From the NCBI GenBank assembly GCA_001599715.1, contig BCHU01000001.1, positions 2,093,634-2,157,633 on the forward strand: a stretch of DNA of 64,000 bases, written 5' to 3'. Positions within the stretch are counted from its first letter, which is position 1. Each line of letters starts with the position of its first letter. This DNA is from Phaeotremella fagi. Taxonomy: Eukaryota; Basidiomycota; Tremellomycetes; Tremellales; Phaeotremellaceae. Shown here piece by piece: positions 46,771 to 57,375 of the stretch. Position numbers and translations under genes: made by a program. The notes beneath the pieces were generated by a model. It was given only the letters and a program-made list of their open reading frames with translations, was not told the origin of the DNA and made no database searches.

Positions 46771-48032
46771 TCAAAGTACCTGTTTCAAATCAGCAAAAGC
46801 AGATACTATGAAGCCGAAAATAATACCTACTTTTGACCCACACACTGAACATCCAGTCCATTCTCTTAGCCCCTTGAATGATATCTTTGGATAGTACTCT
46901 GACGGCAAACGTCTCACCATTGACCTCGCTGTGCGGAACTTCCACTCTCCGTTGCCCATATTTTCGACATAAAGTGTCAATGAGGTTTGCTTTACCAGCT
47001 GTGTTTTGATAGATTCATTACTTTTATGCTCGCTTTCTGAAGAGCCTTGATGATTGCGAGCGATTTCTTGAATTTGTTGCGCTAGAGTCTCGACTCCTTC
47101 CGCCATAATGCCCATTTCGTGACTGTCAAAATGGTAGGATCCAGATAGTCGATATATATTGTTAACTCCAGCAGCGGTTGGAAATCCCCAATGGTGATCT
47201 GGGATATGATAAATGACCTCAAGGGGTTTCCCACTGCCGTTGGACAAAGCGTCCATTTTAAGGGGAAAGAGAACATGGTTTTCTGGACGAGTACAGATGG
47301 TCGAAACTTTCGAACATCTTGCTATACGTGAGACTGTATCCGAAACTCCCCTTCTAAGAGTGCGTAAGGGGGATAGATATTCCTCCAACTGATTACCTGA
47401 AGGGACACCACCGATTAAAATCAAAGTGAGTGATTCATCCAAAGTTGGATTGATAGACACAGATCTAAGATTTGTGAACACTTTAGAACCACTTTGTAAG
47501 AAGTCGTCGAGTTCCTTCAAACCATATTTCAACGATTCCCAATCATCAACATCCTGTTTCATTAACGATCGTCTAATCTCATCCTTCTCTTTGTTGGAGT
47601 AAAATGAAACACTATCGTACGCCTCATCCCAGGTCATGGCCCTTTGTTTGATCCAATAAAGATTGGTTATTCGGTTTAAAAGATCTTCTTTCTTTTCGGT
47701 GACACGTTCAGTATTCGTTTGTGAATGATGTCGAGTAAGTCCATAAAGCAGACTTGCGAAGTTGCTTACGAACACAGATGGATTGTACAAGGAGGGTATG
47801 GTGACTTCGTTCAGTCTCTAAAGTAAGAAATTAGCCTGTGACACTATAGGAAAGGAGGTCAACTCACTCGATTGACTCGAACCAAAATGGACAGAGTATG
47901 TTGTTGAACACCATGCCAATTGGTTGTTTGGAGGTCGGTAGGTCTGGGTTGCTGAAGATAACCAACAACTTCTAGCAAGATCTCAGTTGGGAAAATTTTA
48001 GTGAAATCGGTACCACTTGAAAGATATGACAT
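46771..48032 (-). CDS. F-box-like protein of unknown target (403 aa)
   Basis: Exons 47868-48032 and 46771-47817 join in frame to 403 aa. The only recognisable feature is an N-terminal F-box-like motif, TKIFPTEILLEVVGYLQQPR, followed by SILVRVNRRLNEVTIPSLYN, the usual second and third helices of an F-box. This suggests an SCF substrate adaptor. The remainder has no LRR, WD40 or Kelch repeat I can identify. A C-terminal Cys pair (CSVCGS) precedes a hydrophobic end (VGIIFGFIVSAFADL). I chose ATG at 48032; the frame is open upstream but that extension is not family-like. F-box assignment moderate. Confidence 0.6.
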
Positions 48033-48594
48033 GTTGGACGACGAATGAGATGAGAAGAAAGAAGAGACAGAAATGTCAAGAAAGAAAAAGCAAACCCCCA
48101 GATTTCGTCCAATGATATTTGGAAGGCAGCCTGCCTTCTTGCTCATTTTTGACAAGCTCGAGATAAGTCAAGCTCAAGGACTTCTTTTAGATAGTCGATC
48201 CTTTCTCTCATCCGATCACTTCTTTGACATCATGCTACGAAGAATGATGAAAGTTCGCCCAAAAAAAATATGAAAGTGGCACAATCTTCAACATGATGCC
48301 AAGGAGTTGTGACGCCAAAAAACCTTGAAACCTTTTTATAGTCTCTCGCTCATCCTGGAAAAATCAGCACTGAAATCTTGATAGAGCCAATTACTTCCAG
48401 AACTGATGCGATTGAATCGTGACTAGTATGGATGGAATTCTCTGGCGTGGAGCCACAGAGAAGTTTTCTTTTTATGATCCCCCCAATTTATCACGGCTTG
48501 GGCAGAAGAGTTTGCCACCATCGTCATCTTGTTTTTCTTTCTTTCTTTCTTTCTTGAATTCGACCATTTAACAAATCAACACTTCCAAGTTCAA
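48033..48594. promoter_or_regulatory. Divergent promoter region
   Basis: 562 bp between the outward-facing F-box-like gene and the Ala/Thr-rich gene. A (CTTT)n run lies at ~48534-48553 just before the plus-strand start. Confidence 0.4.
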
Positions 48595-49179
48595 ATGGCT
48601 CTTGCCCCAGTCAGAACAATGTTAGCTACAGCTAGAGAAGAGGCGACGATCATTACCACAGAACTGGCAGCGACTGCTAGGGCTGGGACGGTACAAGCAG
48701 CGGAGGTAGGAGCGAGTGCAGGGAAAGTTGCTGTGGAGATGAATCCCGTGGCTGTACGTCAAGCTGTTGAGATGAGTGTGAAAGAGGGAGGAGGTGAGTA
48801 TTTGTGTCTGGTCGAATAAATGTTCATCTAATATCGTAAAGAATCATCCCTTTTATCTTCCTTGACACATGTTAAGACCCCCACTCCAACAACGTTAACA
48901 TCATCCACTACTTCAATTACCAACACCGTTTTACATGATCTACCAACCTCTAATATCACTCAAACACTGAAGACGATAGAGACGACATCCACATCTGTCG
49001 CATCAGAATCGACATTGGTGACTGAAGCATTAAATCGAGATTTGACAACGACATTCAAAGAGGCAGCTTCTAATGCAGCGCAGACGGGATTGGAAGAACA
49101 ACTCGAAGAAGCGGCCGAATATGCTAAAGTGTTGACCAAGCAGGTGCAGGGTGATCAGGTGGTTAGTCAAGTGATATGA
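48595..49179 (+). CDS. Small Ala/Thr-rich hypothetical protein (178 aa)
   Basis: Two exons, 48595-48793 and 48842-49179, separated by a 48-nt intron (GTGAGT...GTAAAG), joined in frame. Start MALAPVRTMLATAREEATII. The sequence is low in aromatic residues and rich in Ala, Thr, Val and Glu, with likely long amphipathic helices (VGASAGKVAVEMNPVAVRQA; AASNAAQTGLEEQLEEAAEY). No signal peptide or membrane helix. Composition recalls lipid-associating or stress-type helical proteins, but nothing specific is recognised. Confidence 0.55.
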
Positions 49180-49324
49180 TGGATTGTGGTATAAATAGAA
49201 GCTAGATGTCGGAATGTTGTCATATTATTAACGTTAACTTTCTTATGTAGCTCAGATCAGATTAGCTTCATACACGATATGGATGAATACATATATTCTT
49301 TTAGGACGAGGGAGGGAGAAGTGT

Positions 49325-49831
49325 CTAAGACTGATGATGGACAATACCAAAAACGACCCCAGCTCCAATTCCCAGAACAATCAAGACCATCATCCCAACA
49401 TACAACCTAAATTTCAAAGAACATCGATTTCTCCAGCTAAGATACGCGATCAATTGATCACGAAATTCTTCGAGTTCGTTACCACCGATTATCAAAGCTA
49501 CCGAACGATAATGACGATCTGCGATTCGATTTCTAACTGCGTCGAGATTGAATAATGAGATTTTGGCGATTTCGTTTTTGGCTTGTTCGAGTTCGCGTCG
49601 GGCTCTGAATGAGAGTTTTGGTTGGGGGGTTTCTGGATCTGGAGTGGGTTGAGGGAAGGATATTGAGGACTTGGAGGATTTGGAGGAGCTAGTGGTGGCT
49701 GTGGTCGTGGAGGAAAATGTGCTGGAGGAACTGAGGTAGGGGAGTGGCATTGTGTGAATTGTTTGACGGGAGGTTGGTGGACGGATGATAGTTGTGGGAT
49801 GTTGAGGAAAATCAGTTGAAAATTGCCGCAT
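49325..49831 (-). CDS. Putative tail-anchored membrane protein (168 aa)
   Basis: Single exon. A Ser/Thr-rich N-terminus is followed by a helical stretch (KLSFRARRELEQAKNEIAKI; DAVRNRIADRHYRSVALIIG) and one C-terminal membrane span (LYVGMMVLIVLGIGAGVVFG) with a short lumenal tail, IVHHQS. Such a layout suggests post-translational insertion into ER or mitochondrial outer membrane. An internal ATG at 49749 (MPLPYLSSSS) is an alternative start giving ~141 aa. Family not recognised. Confidence 0.55.
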   Translation of the reverse strand: MRQFSTDFPQHPTTIIRPPTSRQTIHTMPLPYLSSSSTFSSTTTATTSSSKSSKSSISFPQPTPDPETPQPKLSFRARRELEQAKNEIAKISLFNLDAVRNRIADRHYRSVALIIGGNELEEFRDQLIAYLSWRNRCSLKFRLYVGMMVLIVLGIGAGVVFGIVHHQS

Positions 49832-49991
49832 CTCAATTTATCATTCATCGTGAAACCTAATGAGCTTTCTTGTATCATCTGTACAACGGATATCCCGTTT
49901 CAAACAAATACGAGTACTAACAAAAAGGTGAGGATCCTTCAACAAAGACATACATTTCTCACATGTAACAGACTAAACAAATCAAAGGACG

Positions 49992-51194
49992 TCACACCAT
50001 GAAATCCAAGATTTCCGTGAGCAAAGCCCCAGGCTGTTCCTCTGGGATATAATGTCCACAGTCCATACTGAGTCCACTGACTTTCACTGAATCCTTGCAA
50101 AAACCTTTCCAAACTCCAACAACATCTCCATAACTTTCGATCAAACCTTTCTGTCCCCAAATAACTTTCACCGCTTCTATCTCCAGTTTTTTACCCTGCT
50201 CACGATCTTCCTTGTCATGCTCTAAATCAATCGTTGCTGCTGCTCTGTAATCCTCACAACTCTACATCATAATTTCTTATTAGTCTTTTTCGTCTTTATT
50301 GATGATCGACGATGACTTACAGCATGTACACATTCTTCAGTGAAGAATGCTGAACGATATTCTTGGATCGTGGAATCACTCCAGACCACATTCTTGTGAG
50401 ATTCTTTACCACATTTAGCGTCCCAATAAGCATCCTGACCAGCCAAAATCATTCGTTCCTATCAAACCACTTCAGTTACATATTACTGTAGAAGACCGCA
50501 GGTATACTCACTGGACCAGGTGCAGGTTGGATAAGGAAGAACCAATGCCAATACGCATCAGCCTTTAGGGTGTCAGCTAACCTTCATTGAATCTATGAGG
50601 GACTCACGAAGAACATATTCGTCTTCTCATACATGTAAAGCGTTGGTGCTATATCGAGTATCATCATTTTCTTCACTGATTCAGGATAATCTAATGCAAG
50701 TCTATGAGAAACTCTTGCACCTCTATCATGGCCGACTAAGAAGAACGATTCGTAACCAAAAGATTTCCTATAAACTATTAGTATCGTCGTGCGATTGGGA
50801 GATTAGTTGACTAACATGACTTGGACTTGATCCTTTGCCATTTCTTTCTTTGAATATTCGACATGTGAAGCTGATCCAGATGGTTTCGATGATTTACCAT
50901 ACCCTGTGATTAATCAGGTCACGAACTGGAGTAAAGCTCACCTCTTAAATCTGTAGCAACGACTGTATACTTTTCGCTCAGCCCTTCTGCAATCAAATGC
51001 CAGATACTGCAGGTTTTAGTTAACGCTTAACGCACTCAATCTCCCATGTGAACTTACTGGAGAGTTTGTGGATATCCGTGAATGAGAAGTAGTGATGGCC
51101 CTGAACCACCTTTCTTACAGCTTATCTCGATATCACCTACTATATCACTTTTCACCTTGATAAGGTATGTCTCGAAGTTATCGAAACCTGGCAT
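49992..51194 (-). CDS. Alpha/beta hydrolase, fluoroacetate (haloacetate) dehalogenase-like
   Basis: Seven minus-strand exons (51058-51194, 50942-51006, 50816-50903, 50608-50767, 50512-50562, 50321-50458, 49992-50261) give 302 aa, near the ~304 of bacterial FAcD. The oxyanion segment is LLLIHGYPQT. The nucleophile elbow GHDRGARVSHRLALD has Asp111, Arg112 and Arg115. Further active-site matches are Asp135 (ILDIAPT), the halide-pocket pair His156-Trp157 (YWHWFFLIQPAPGP), Tyr218 (CEDYR) and catalytic His283 (CGHYIPEE). These correspond to every position I know from bacterial fluoroacetate dehalogenase; epoxide hydrolases lack the HDRGAR/H-W combination. Expected reaction: haloacetate + H2O to glycolate + halide. 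No signal peptide, so cytosolic. Neighbours give no pathway context. Activity is inferred. Confidence 0.85.
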
Positions 51195-51457
51195 CCTGCA
51201 AGGTTAGATTGAAGATTGAATGGGATTTCATCTCGAAATTCAGCTTAACAATCATGACGTCGATCAACTTCGGGAAAGAAGGGTTTAACCGAAAGAGATT
51301 TGGCGGTCGGTAACTAGTGGAAAGAAGCGAAGTGTCAAATGAAGGAATGTTGCAAGAATTGAACAGTGCAATTAAGTTTAACGTTCTTCATCTCTCGAGC
51401 TCTCTACTGGTATAGACTATAGCTACAGAGCTCATCAAAGCATCGAGGAACCAACGA

Positions 51458-52426
51458 CTATTCTCCGATACTACTCACACTACTTCTTCTTGATCTCTCG
51501 TCAGTCACCCCAGACACTGCAGTCTCATAATCACGATAAAGTCCCGTTCTGTCTCCGTCACTCGTTCGACCATCCACCATAATATATTTGATAGCCGATT
51601 GAGTTACACCCCACCATTTCGGAACATCCTTTCTTAACATGTAACAAAGCTCGCCGAGTTTGAAACTCCGATGGTAAATCTCGTCAGAACGAGGTTCTGT
51701 GGTGGTCTTGAGGATCTTTTCGGCTTGGTAATGTAGTGTTCTTAGTGCCAGAGCTGTCTCTAGGGGGCGATACTGGCGTTCAAGATGAGCTTTTTTGATA
51801 CGATCGGCTTCGTCGAATATTCTGTTTGCCTCTGAGAGACTTGATGTGGCTGTTTGAAGACTTTTGAATGTGGGACTGACGGGTGGATGATCTCTTCACA
51901 TGAACAGTTTGTCAGTGCAGTCTCAGAACTTGAAAGATGAGTGACCACGTACTTGACTTCATTATCCCATCCTTTTCTGTTCTTTAAAGCATCCAAATAT
52001 ATATATTTCCATACATTATCCTCCTCGCCTTCGGAAGCCCAAACCCCAGCCTGAATAACCTCTTGGTAAGTCTTCGTTCCCTTCGCAAGATAGCTACTGG
52101 TAAGCTTGTTTAGACGTTCTACTTTGGTTTTTAGGTTCCAGTATTCTGATTTATTTTCGTTACTGAGATCTGGGTATTGGAATTCCTTGAAAGTGGCGTT
52201 GATATCTTCTGATAAATCTCTTAAAAACAGAACTTTGTCGGTAGTATGCTTAGCTTTACATTTTAGATCTAAGATTGTTGTGTCGGCCATTTTGAGCATG
52301 TTTTCAAATGTTGAAAACATCGTGTTTGATCTCTCAGTTTGATATTCATGAGACTGAATGAGGAACTCAGTAAGGACCCCTTCTTCAACGGTGACGACTT
52401 ACGGTTGATCTGGCGAAACGAGACAT
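51458..52426 (-). CDS. Hypothetical helical protein (279 aa)
   Basis: Exons 52403-52426, 51953-52332 and 51458-51893. Dropping the tiny first exon (MSRFARST) would start the protein at ATG 52320 with 267 aa. Not recognised. Mostly helical: ILDLKCKAKHTTDKVLFLRD, LSEDINATFKEFQYPDLS, LQTATSSLSEANRIFDEADR, RSFKLGELCYMLRKDVPKWW. It ends in a Ser/Arg-rich tail (DERSRRSSVSSIGE). The LSED...QYP segment loosely recalls the small proteins at 56.1-57.8 kb, but I would not call homology. Same strand as that array. Confidence 0.5.
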
Positions 52427-52766
52427 AGTGTTTGATGATGTTACTTGGCTTTGGTATTCGAACTTTGTGATGAAAATGTTGTTGTAAAGAGAGGGGGGAA
52501 TTAAAAAATACAAAGAGAAGGGGAGTTTAAATGTCGAAACTGATCAAGCAATGTGGAACATACTAGAAGTTGAGGACAACGACGGAAGGACATGTCGATG
52601 ATGACACAGAGATCAAAGGTCAGTATGCCACTTTATGAACGGTACGGTATACTTATAATACTGTAGCTTTATTTGATCCGCCTCTATACCGCTTAATAGG
52701 GATATCCTTTCGTGCTTTCAGCAACAGTAGGTGATACAACTTCGTCCAATTCACTCAGCGATTCAA

Positions 52767-53797
52767 ATGTCATCTTATACGATAGCTATAACAGGTGCAG
52801 TAGGAAAAGTTGGTTCAGCTGTCGTAAGACAAGCTTTGGAAGATGGTCATACTGTCATTGGTATAGATTTACCCTCCAATGACAAGCTTCATTCTCATCC
52901 AAGTTACACATATAAATCCGTCAATGCAGTCAATTACGATGACTTCAAGACAGCTGTTGAGGGTTGTAACGCAATCATACATCTTGCAGCTACTTATACG
53001 CTATACGATGATATGGGTGGATTGATCAGAGAGGTTCCTGAATATGTATGTATCTCACTCTGGAATAGACTGACCGGTAGGAAATACATAACACCAATAC
53101 GGCAGCTTCGTTTAATGCACTTCATATCGCTGCTGAATTAAGGATTGCGAAAGTTGTACTGGCATCTAGTGTTAATGCAGTGGGGATGAGTAAGTTCTAT
53201 TAATTATTGTATATGAATGCTGTAACTAATCACTCCAGTCTTTTCCAAACGTCCCAAATTCGATTACATCCCACTCGACGAGAAACATCCTTTGTACCCC
53301 GAAGACGCTTATTCGATTTGTAAACAGTGATTCTATTTCTTAGAAGTATAACAACAAAAACTAATCATCACCTTAACAGGGCGGTCGAACTTCAATCAGA
53401 TGCTTTCGCAAGAAGATACCCCAAACTACGAATAGCGACCCTAAGATTCCACTGGGTAGTAGAAGACAACCTACTCTCCTTGGACTATCTAGACCAGAAG
53501 CGTGGGAATTGGAAAGATCTTTGGGGATGGGTCTCACTATCTTCAGTAGCCAGAGCTTGTCTTTTAGGAATCACTGTCGGTGAGGATACTTTCCCAAAAG
53601 GACATGAAGCGTTCTTCATTGTTGGACCTACTATTTGTGGACGTCGGGATAGCTTGCAACTTATAAAGGAGACATATCCGGAGATTAAAGATTATCGGGG
53701 TTCGTTTGAGGGGAATCAAGGGTTTTTCGACTGCAGCAAAGCGGAGAAGATGTTGGGTTGGAAAGAGGGAACGAATGGGTTTTGGTGGAAGGGTTGA
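52767..53797 (+). CDS. NAD-dependent epimerase/dehydratase (extended SDR)
   Basis: Four exons (52767-53045, 53081-53189, 53239-53326, 53380-53797) give 297 aa. The Rossmann nucleotide loop is AITGAVGKVGSAVVRQALED, followed by the acidic ribose-binding position in VIGIDLPSND, which favours NAD(H). The NAIIHLAATYTLYDD block and VVLASSVNAVGM are typical for extended SDRs, and the catalytic YSICK (Y-x-x-x-K) lies in AYSICKQAVELQSDAFARRY. This resembles UDP-sugar epimerases and fungal epimerase-type dehydrogenases; substrate unknown. The YSICK codons span an exon junction (CA|G), which supports the splice choice. Confidence 0.82.
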
Positions 53798-54007
53798 ATT
53801 CATCGGAGAAGCTTGAGTTCACTTTTCTTCTCAATATTATAATTGTATACTATTCACTTCAGATACTGTATATCGTATGCAACGCTGTAACGCGCTTATA
53901 TGATTCAATTCCCAATCTCCTACAACTGGACTTAAACGTAAGTGATATTATAATGAAGTCCACATGCATATCCATTCGTAAGAACTGGTCCTACTACGTA
54001 GAACACA

Positions 54008-54679
54008 TCATTCATTTTCCCTTATCACACTTTCTGACTTGACTGGTCCATAAACAACACTTTCACCAAAAGTGATCATAGCGTGAGCTATCTTCGAAGC
54101 GTTGGCCATTTTCATCCCTAAGACCTTAGTATTATTATCGAGTTGCTCACGATTCCAAAATTGAGCGGTCAACTGTCGTTGACAATCGCATATATGATTT
54201 CTGAGCTTGATATACTCGAACGAAGACTCATCGAAGGCTTGAAAAAGGTTTTTTGGAGTTTGGTCATACCTACAAAAAGTCAGTGTTGTAAGCATTCTCT
54301 CTGGGATACATAAACCAAAAAAGGCTTACTGGCTTTGATTGATCTCGGAGTTTGAGAGTATGTGCTCGAGAATTCTAGTGGTAGTACTGATTTGACTAGC
54401 AGTGAAAGTGGAAAAGGTAGACCGAAGCTTTTCGGAAAACCCTTCAACGTTAGCTAATTCTTTCAACCTTGAAAGACAAGCTCGAGTAAGATGATGTTGT
54501 GTATCTGTGAATGTACAGTCACCAGACTCATTTATTGCGGTGTTGGCTGAAGCCAGTAGATTTGCGATCCCTTGAAATTCTGCATCTGATCTATCGGTTC
54601 TACTAGCGATGTGGGTTAACTCTGTTGATAGCAGTCTGAGTAGTGGCGAAAAGATTGGTCTTGCTTTTGAGGAGAACAT
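54008..54679 (-). CDS. Hypothetical helical protein (203 aa)
   Basis: Exons 54330-54679 and 54008-54269 join in frame to 203 aa, start MFSSKARPIFSPLLRLLSTE. Not recognised. All-helical composition: LLSTELTHIASRTDRSDAEF, GIANLLASANTAINESGDC, EGFSEKLRSTFSTFTASQIS. It ends GESVVYGPVKSESVIRENE. First in a run of small minus-strand genes that continues to ~58 kb, but no shared motif with the others was found. Function unknown. Confidence 0.5.
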
Positions 54680-55129
54680 GACTTGGTTGAAGTTGTGGAG
54701 TGTTCTGGTTCTCGTTATGGCTCTTTTTCTTTCTTCTGACCGGAGTCTCTTGGAGTGATGTCTTCGATTGTCTCATAAAGGAGCTGTGTGAGTGATTTCG
54801 TCAGTCGTCATTGCCTTCCTTCTCTCACAGGCCGTTGTACTCGTACAGGCTATCACACCCCTCGCTCAGGAAGACACAGACAGATTGGTAAACGGGCAGA
54901 ATACTTTCATATAACTATCAAATTCTACTTTCCAATCCTTTGTTCATCCTCATAAACTACTAAACCCCATTGCGCTTTAAGAACCGAAACCATGACCGCA
55001 GCTGAGGAGAAACAGCGACGTCTCGAGGATTACCCTTGTTGGGCAGATTTGTTCGACTAAGAATGGATTTGATCTTAGCTTTCCTGTGTCGAAGAATCAG
55101 TGACAAGACTATCATAGAAAATGTGATAC
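54680..55129. other. Intergenic region with a 22-codon plus-strand ORF
   Basis: 450 bp. The plus-strand ORF at 54992-55060 encodes MTAAEEKQRRLEDYPCWADLFD; it may be a real short peptide, a leader ORF or chance. The opposite strand offers a possible extra exon for the next minus-strand gene (acceptor CACAG then KAKIKSILSRTNLPNKG). Neither is firm. Confidence 0.25.
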
Positions 55130-55465
55130 TTACTCTTCGTCGACTGACTCATTTCGGAGCAGTTTTCGAGTGGCGTAGACCAAAAAATCTCTGTCGCTCT
55201 CGCTCATAGAGAGCCTACCTTTTAACGGGCCTTGAAGATCGTCTAAGGTGTTGACGTAGGATCTGAGAGTGGTGAAACCTTCGACAGGTTGCTCATCTTC
55301 TGTATATAACATAAGCTCCGGCGCGAGGTTGCTCATATTCTTTGTTGTAATAAGGAGCTCATGGTATCCCCAGTACATTTCCATACTTGACCGGGAAATA
55401 TCGCTGCAAAGCGCCTCAACAATTTCTCCGGCGAGTCCGGCATTTTCTTCGGACATAACACTCAT
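55130..55465 (-). CDS. Small hypothetical protein, array unit 1 (111 aa)
   Basis: Starts MSVMSEENAGLAGEIVEALC and ends RNESVDEE. Not recognised. It matches the layout of the genes at 56072-56449 and 57376-57759: a helical domain with an EALCSDI segment near the start, a LKGRLSMSESDRDFLVYATR block aligning with LKSKL-type and R-(K/R)-(L/C)-M-V-(D/N)-LATK segments of the others, and an acidic tail. The GAAGAGTAAGT at its stop could instead be a donor to a further exon. Its promoter carries the repeated block at 55552-55724. Function unknown. Confidence 0.5.
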   Translation of the reverse strand: MSVMSEENAGLAGEIVEALCSDISRSSMEMYWGYHELLITTKNMSNLAPELMLYTEDEQPVEGFTTLRSYVNTLDDLQGPLKGRLSMSESDRDFLVYATRKLLRNESVDEE

Positions 55466-55551
55466 GTTGTAGTCACCGTAGATATTCTTGATTCGAATCA
55501 AAAGTAAACAAGTAATTTACCGTTACTTGATGTGGGTTTAATGGGTTTAAC

Positions 55552-55724
55552 GTTGGTTGTTGAAAAGTGGCAAACCCCGAATTCATCTGGTCTTTATATA
55601 TCAAATACTTCAAGAAGACTTTGTTTTTCACCTCTTTTACTGAAAAAAAAACGTCAAAGGACAGACAACAAGGGAGCAAGATATGTCTTTAACTCCATCT
55701 TGCCACATTCAACGGCGTTACTGG
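55552..55724 (-). repeat. Repeated promoter block, copy 1
   Basis: Upstream of the unit-1 gene. Shares with copies 2 and 3: GTTGGTTGTTGAAAAGTGG, a (T)CTTTATAYATCAAATA TATA-like element, CAAGAAGACTTTGTTTTT, then CAAAGGACAGACAACAAGGG and a trailing GCCACATTCA. Order and spacing are kept. Copies 1 and 2 are nearly identical across the CAAAGGACAGACAA stretch. Confidence 0.8.
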
Positions 55725-55884
55725 ACTGCTTGGTCGATCCAAAATTCTGTTTTCCTCTCCACCACCTTTTTTCACGTTCTGCCACACTGAAAACCGAAAC
55801 TCAAAGGATTTGCTTCTTCCTGAGCTACTCCTCAAGAGTATCATGCTTCTTGTCGTGTGTGAGATTCATGCTGAACAAAAGACT

Positions 55885-55958
55885 CCAAAAGGGAAAGTTT
55901 AATGCTACTTCATCAATACAAGCCTATTCATTCAATTCTCTTCCTAATTCAAACTACT
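55885..55958 (-). pseudogene. Decayed copy of the ORF seen intact at 57036-57224
   Basis: On the minus strand this reads FELGRELNE, stop, ACIDEVALNF, against FETGRECNE-YVCVDKVALQF in the 57036-57224 ORF. The in-frame TAG shows this copy is broken. It lies in the equivalent position of the preceding repeat unit, between the unit-2 gene and promoter copy 1. Confidence 0.5.
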
Positions 55959-56071
55959 TATTCCTCTTTACTTCTCCACAGGCACTTAACATGAAGCACG
56001 GTTTCTACTTACTGAAGACGAAGAGCTGATAGCGAGGTAAGCTTTTGCTCTCCTATTTTACGTGTCAGTAT

Positions 56072-56449
56072 TCAAGCACCGTATTCAGCTCCATGATGCA
56101 CGTACTCATCATCCGATACGCTTTGTTCTTGTTGCATGATCTTGGTGGCAAGATTAACCATCAATCTTCTCTCGTTGTCTTGTACACGTAGGTTGGATTT
56201 GATGAACTTGCTGCATTCGTTGATTGTGTCTTCCAAGGAAAAGAGGTGTTTTTCTTCCTCCTGGAGAACTTGTTCTGACATCTCTTTGTCGGATTGAAAC
56301 AAAAATTGGAGATTACTAAGGCGAATACTGTACTCCAAAAGTTTTGGATACGTCTTAGAAAAGAGCTCTGCCGGGTATTGCAAGTCTTCTGAGAGTGCCT
56401 TGAAAATAGCTGTTGCAAGCTTGCGATCTTGTGTTGAGATATTGCTCAT
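56072..56449 (-). CDS. Small hypothetical protein, array unit 2 (125 aa)
   Basis: Single exon, MSNISTQDRKLATAIFKALS to DDEYVHHGAEYGA. Clear paralogue of the 57376-57759 gene: FKALSEDLQYPAELFSKTYP versus LTILSDDFQYPASELQESFP, then LEDTINECSKFIKSNLRVQD versus LVQTIDECGDILKSKLCVNE, and RRLMVNLATKIMQQE versus RKCMVDLATKICRRE. All-helical, soluble, no known motif. The promoter contains repeat copy 2. Function unknown. Confidence 0.65.
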   Translation of the reverse strand: MSNISTQDRKLATAIFKALSEDLQYPAELFSKTYPKLLEYSIRLSNLQFLFQSDKEMSEQVLQEEEKHLFSLEDTINECSKFIKSNLRVQDNERRLMVNLATKIMQQEQSVSDDEYVHHGAEYGA

Positions 56450-56491
56450 ACTTTAACTTCTTGTTTGGAGATTGATTTCAAAAGTATTGAA

Positions 56492-56670
56492 GTTGGTTGT
56501 TGAAAAGTGGCAAATCTTCCCGAATCATCTTGTCTTTATACATCAAATAACTCAAGAAGACTTTGTTTTTTACCTCTTTTATTCTGTCAAAAGCTTCAAA
56601 GGACAGACAACAAGGGAGCAAGAAATGTCTTTACTGCAACTCCGTTTTGCCACATTCACTCTGGTTATGC
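56492..56670 (-). repeat. Repeated promoter block, copy 2
   Basis: Directly upstream of the unit-2 gene. Shares the same ordered elements as copies 1 and 3. Similarity to copy 3 extends further, to within ~5 bp of the start codons (CTTCTTGTTTGGA versus CTTCTTGTTTTGGA, then ATTGATTTCAAA). Confidence 0.8.
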
Positions 56671-57035
56671 CAAAATGTCTTGAACCACTGAGTGGCAAAA
56701 ATCTTAGTCAGAATGATAAAATACACTTGAGTAGAAACTCAACGGATGGAGGGAATTGATCAGAGGTTCGAAAGATTGAAGGCACCTGATTAGAGGACTG
56801 AAAGAACGAAGGGACTGTTCGGATTATCAATGAGCAAAGGTAAACGGTTAGAAGTACAAGAATTGAAGAAAGATTCATTCTCAATGGTCCATTGATGATT
56901 TGAGAATGATTGAATGATCGGGACAAGACGGTATGTGAAGGCAGATTATTTGGATCTTTATCTCTTTTCTCCTCTTCTCTTCAACTTCGGATCTCTCAAA
57001 TAGAAGGTCTTGCTCGAGGACAAGTCAGCGACTTC

Positions 57036-57224
57036 CTAAGGGGCAGGCAGTGTCCTGTTCCCAGTCATCCAGTCCAGTATCCGTGATACCTCCTGACATG
57101 TTTCCTGTGATGGGTGAGGCCCATGTTTAACGAAGATGCCAAGGAGAAATTGTAATGCTACTTTATCGACACAAACATATTCATTGCATTCTCTTCCTGT
57201 TTCAAAGGTACCATCACTATTCAT
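57036..57224 (-). CDS. Short ORF in array unit 3 (62 aa), possibly an exon or small gene
   Basis: ATG start, MNSDGTFETGRECNEYVCVD, then KVALQFLLGIFVKHG and a C-terminus with SRILDWMTGNRTLPAP. Homologous DNA with a stop codon occurs at 55885-55958, so this sequence belongs to the duplicated unit. Whether it is an independent gene or a second exon of the 57376-57759 gene is unclear; I see no convincing donor/acceptor pair. Function unknown. Confidence 0.35.
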   Translation of the reverse strand: MNSDGTFETGRECNEYVCVDKVALQFLLGIFVKHGPHPSQETCQEVSRILDWMTGNRTLPAP

Positions 57225-57375
57225 CCCTCCTTACTCCTCAAACATGCCTGAGTGATCAGATGGCACGTTTAATATGCCCAGCAATTTCTCTGGTACTTGA
57301 ATACGCTGAGGCGATAGCATAGAGGGCTGTTGTTTTCCTATGCCATGTATCAGTATAGAAACACCGCATTTAGCT

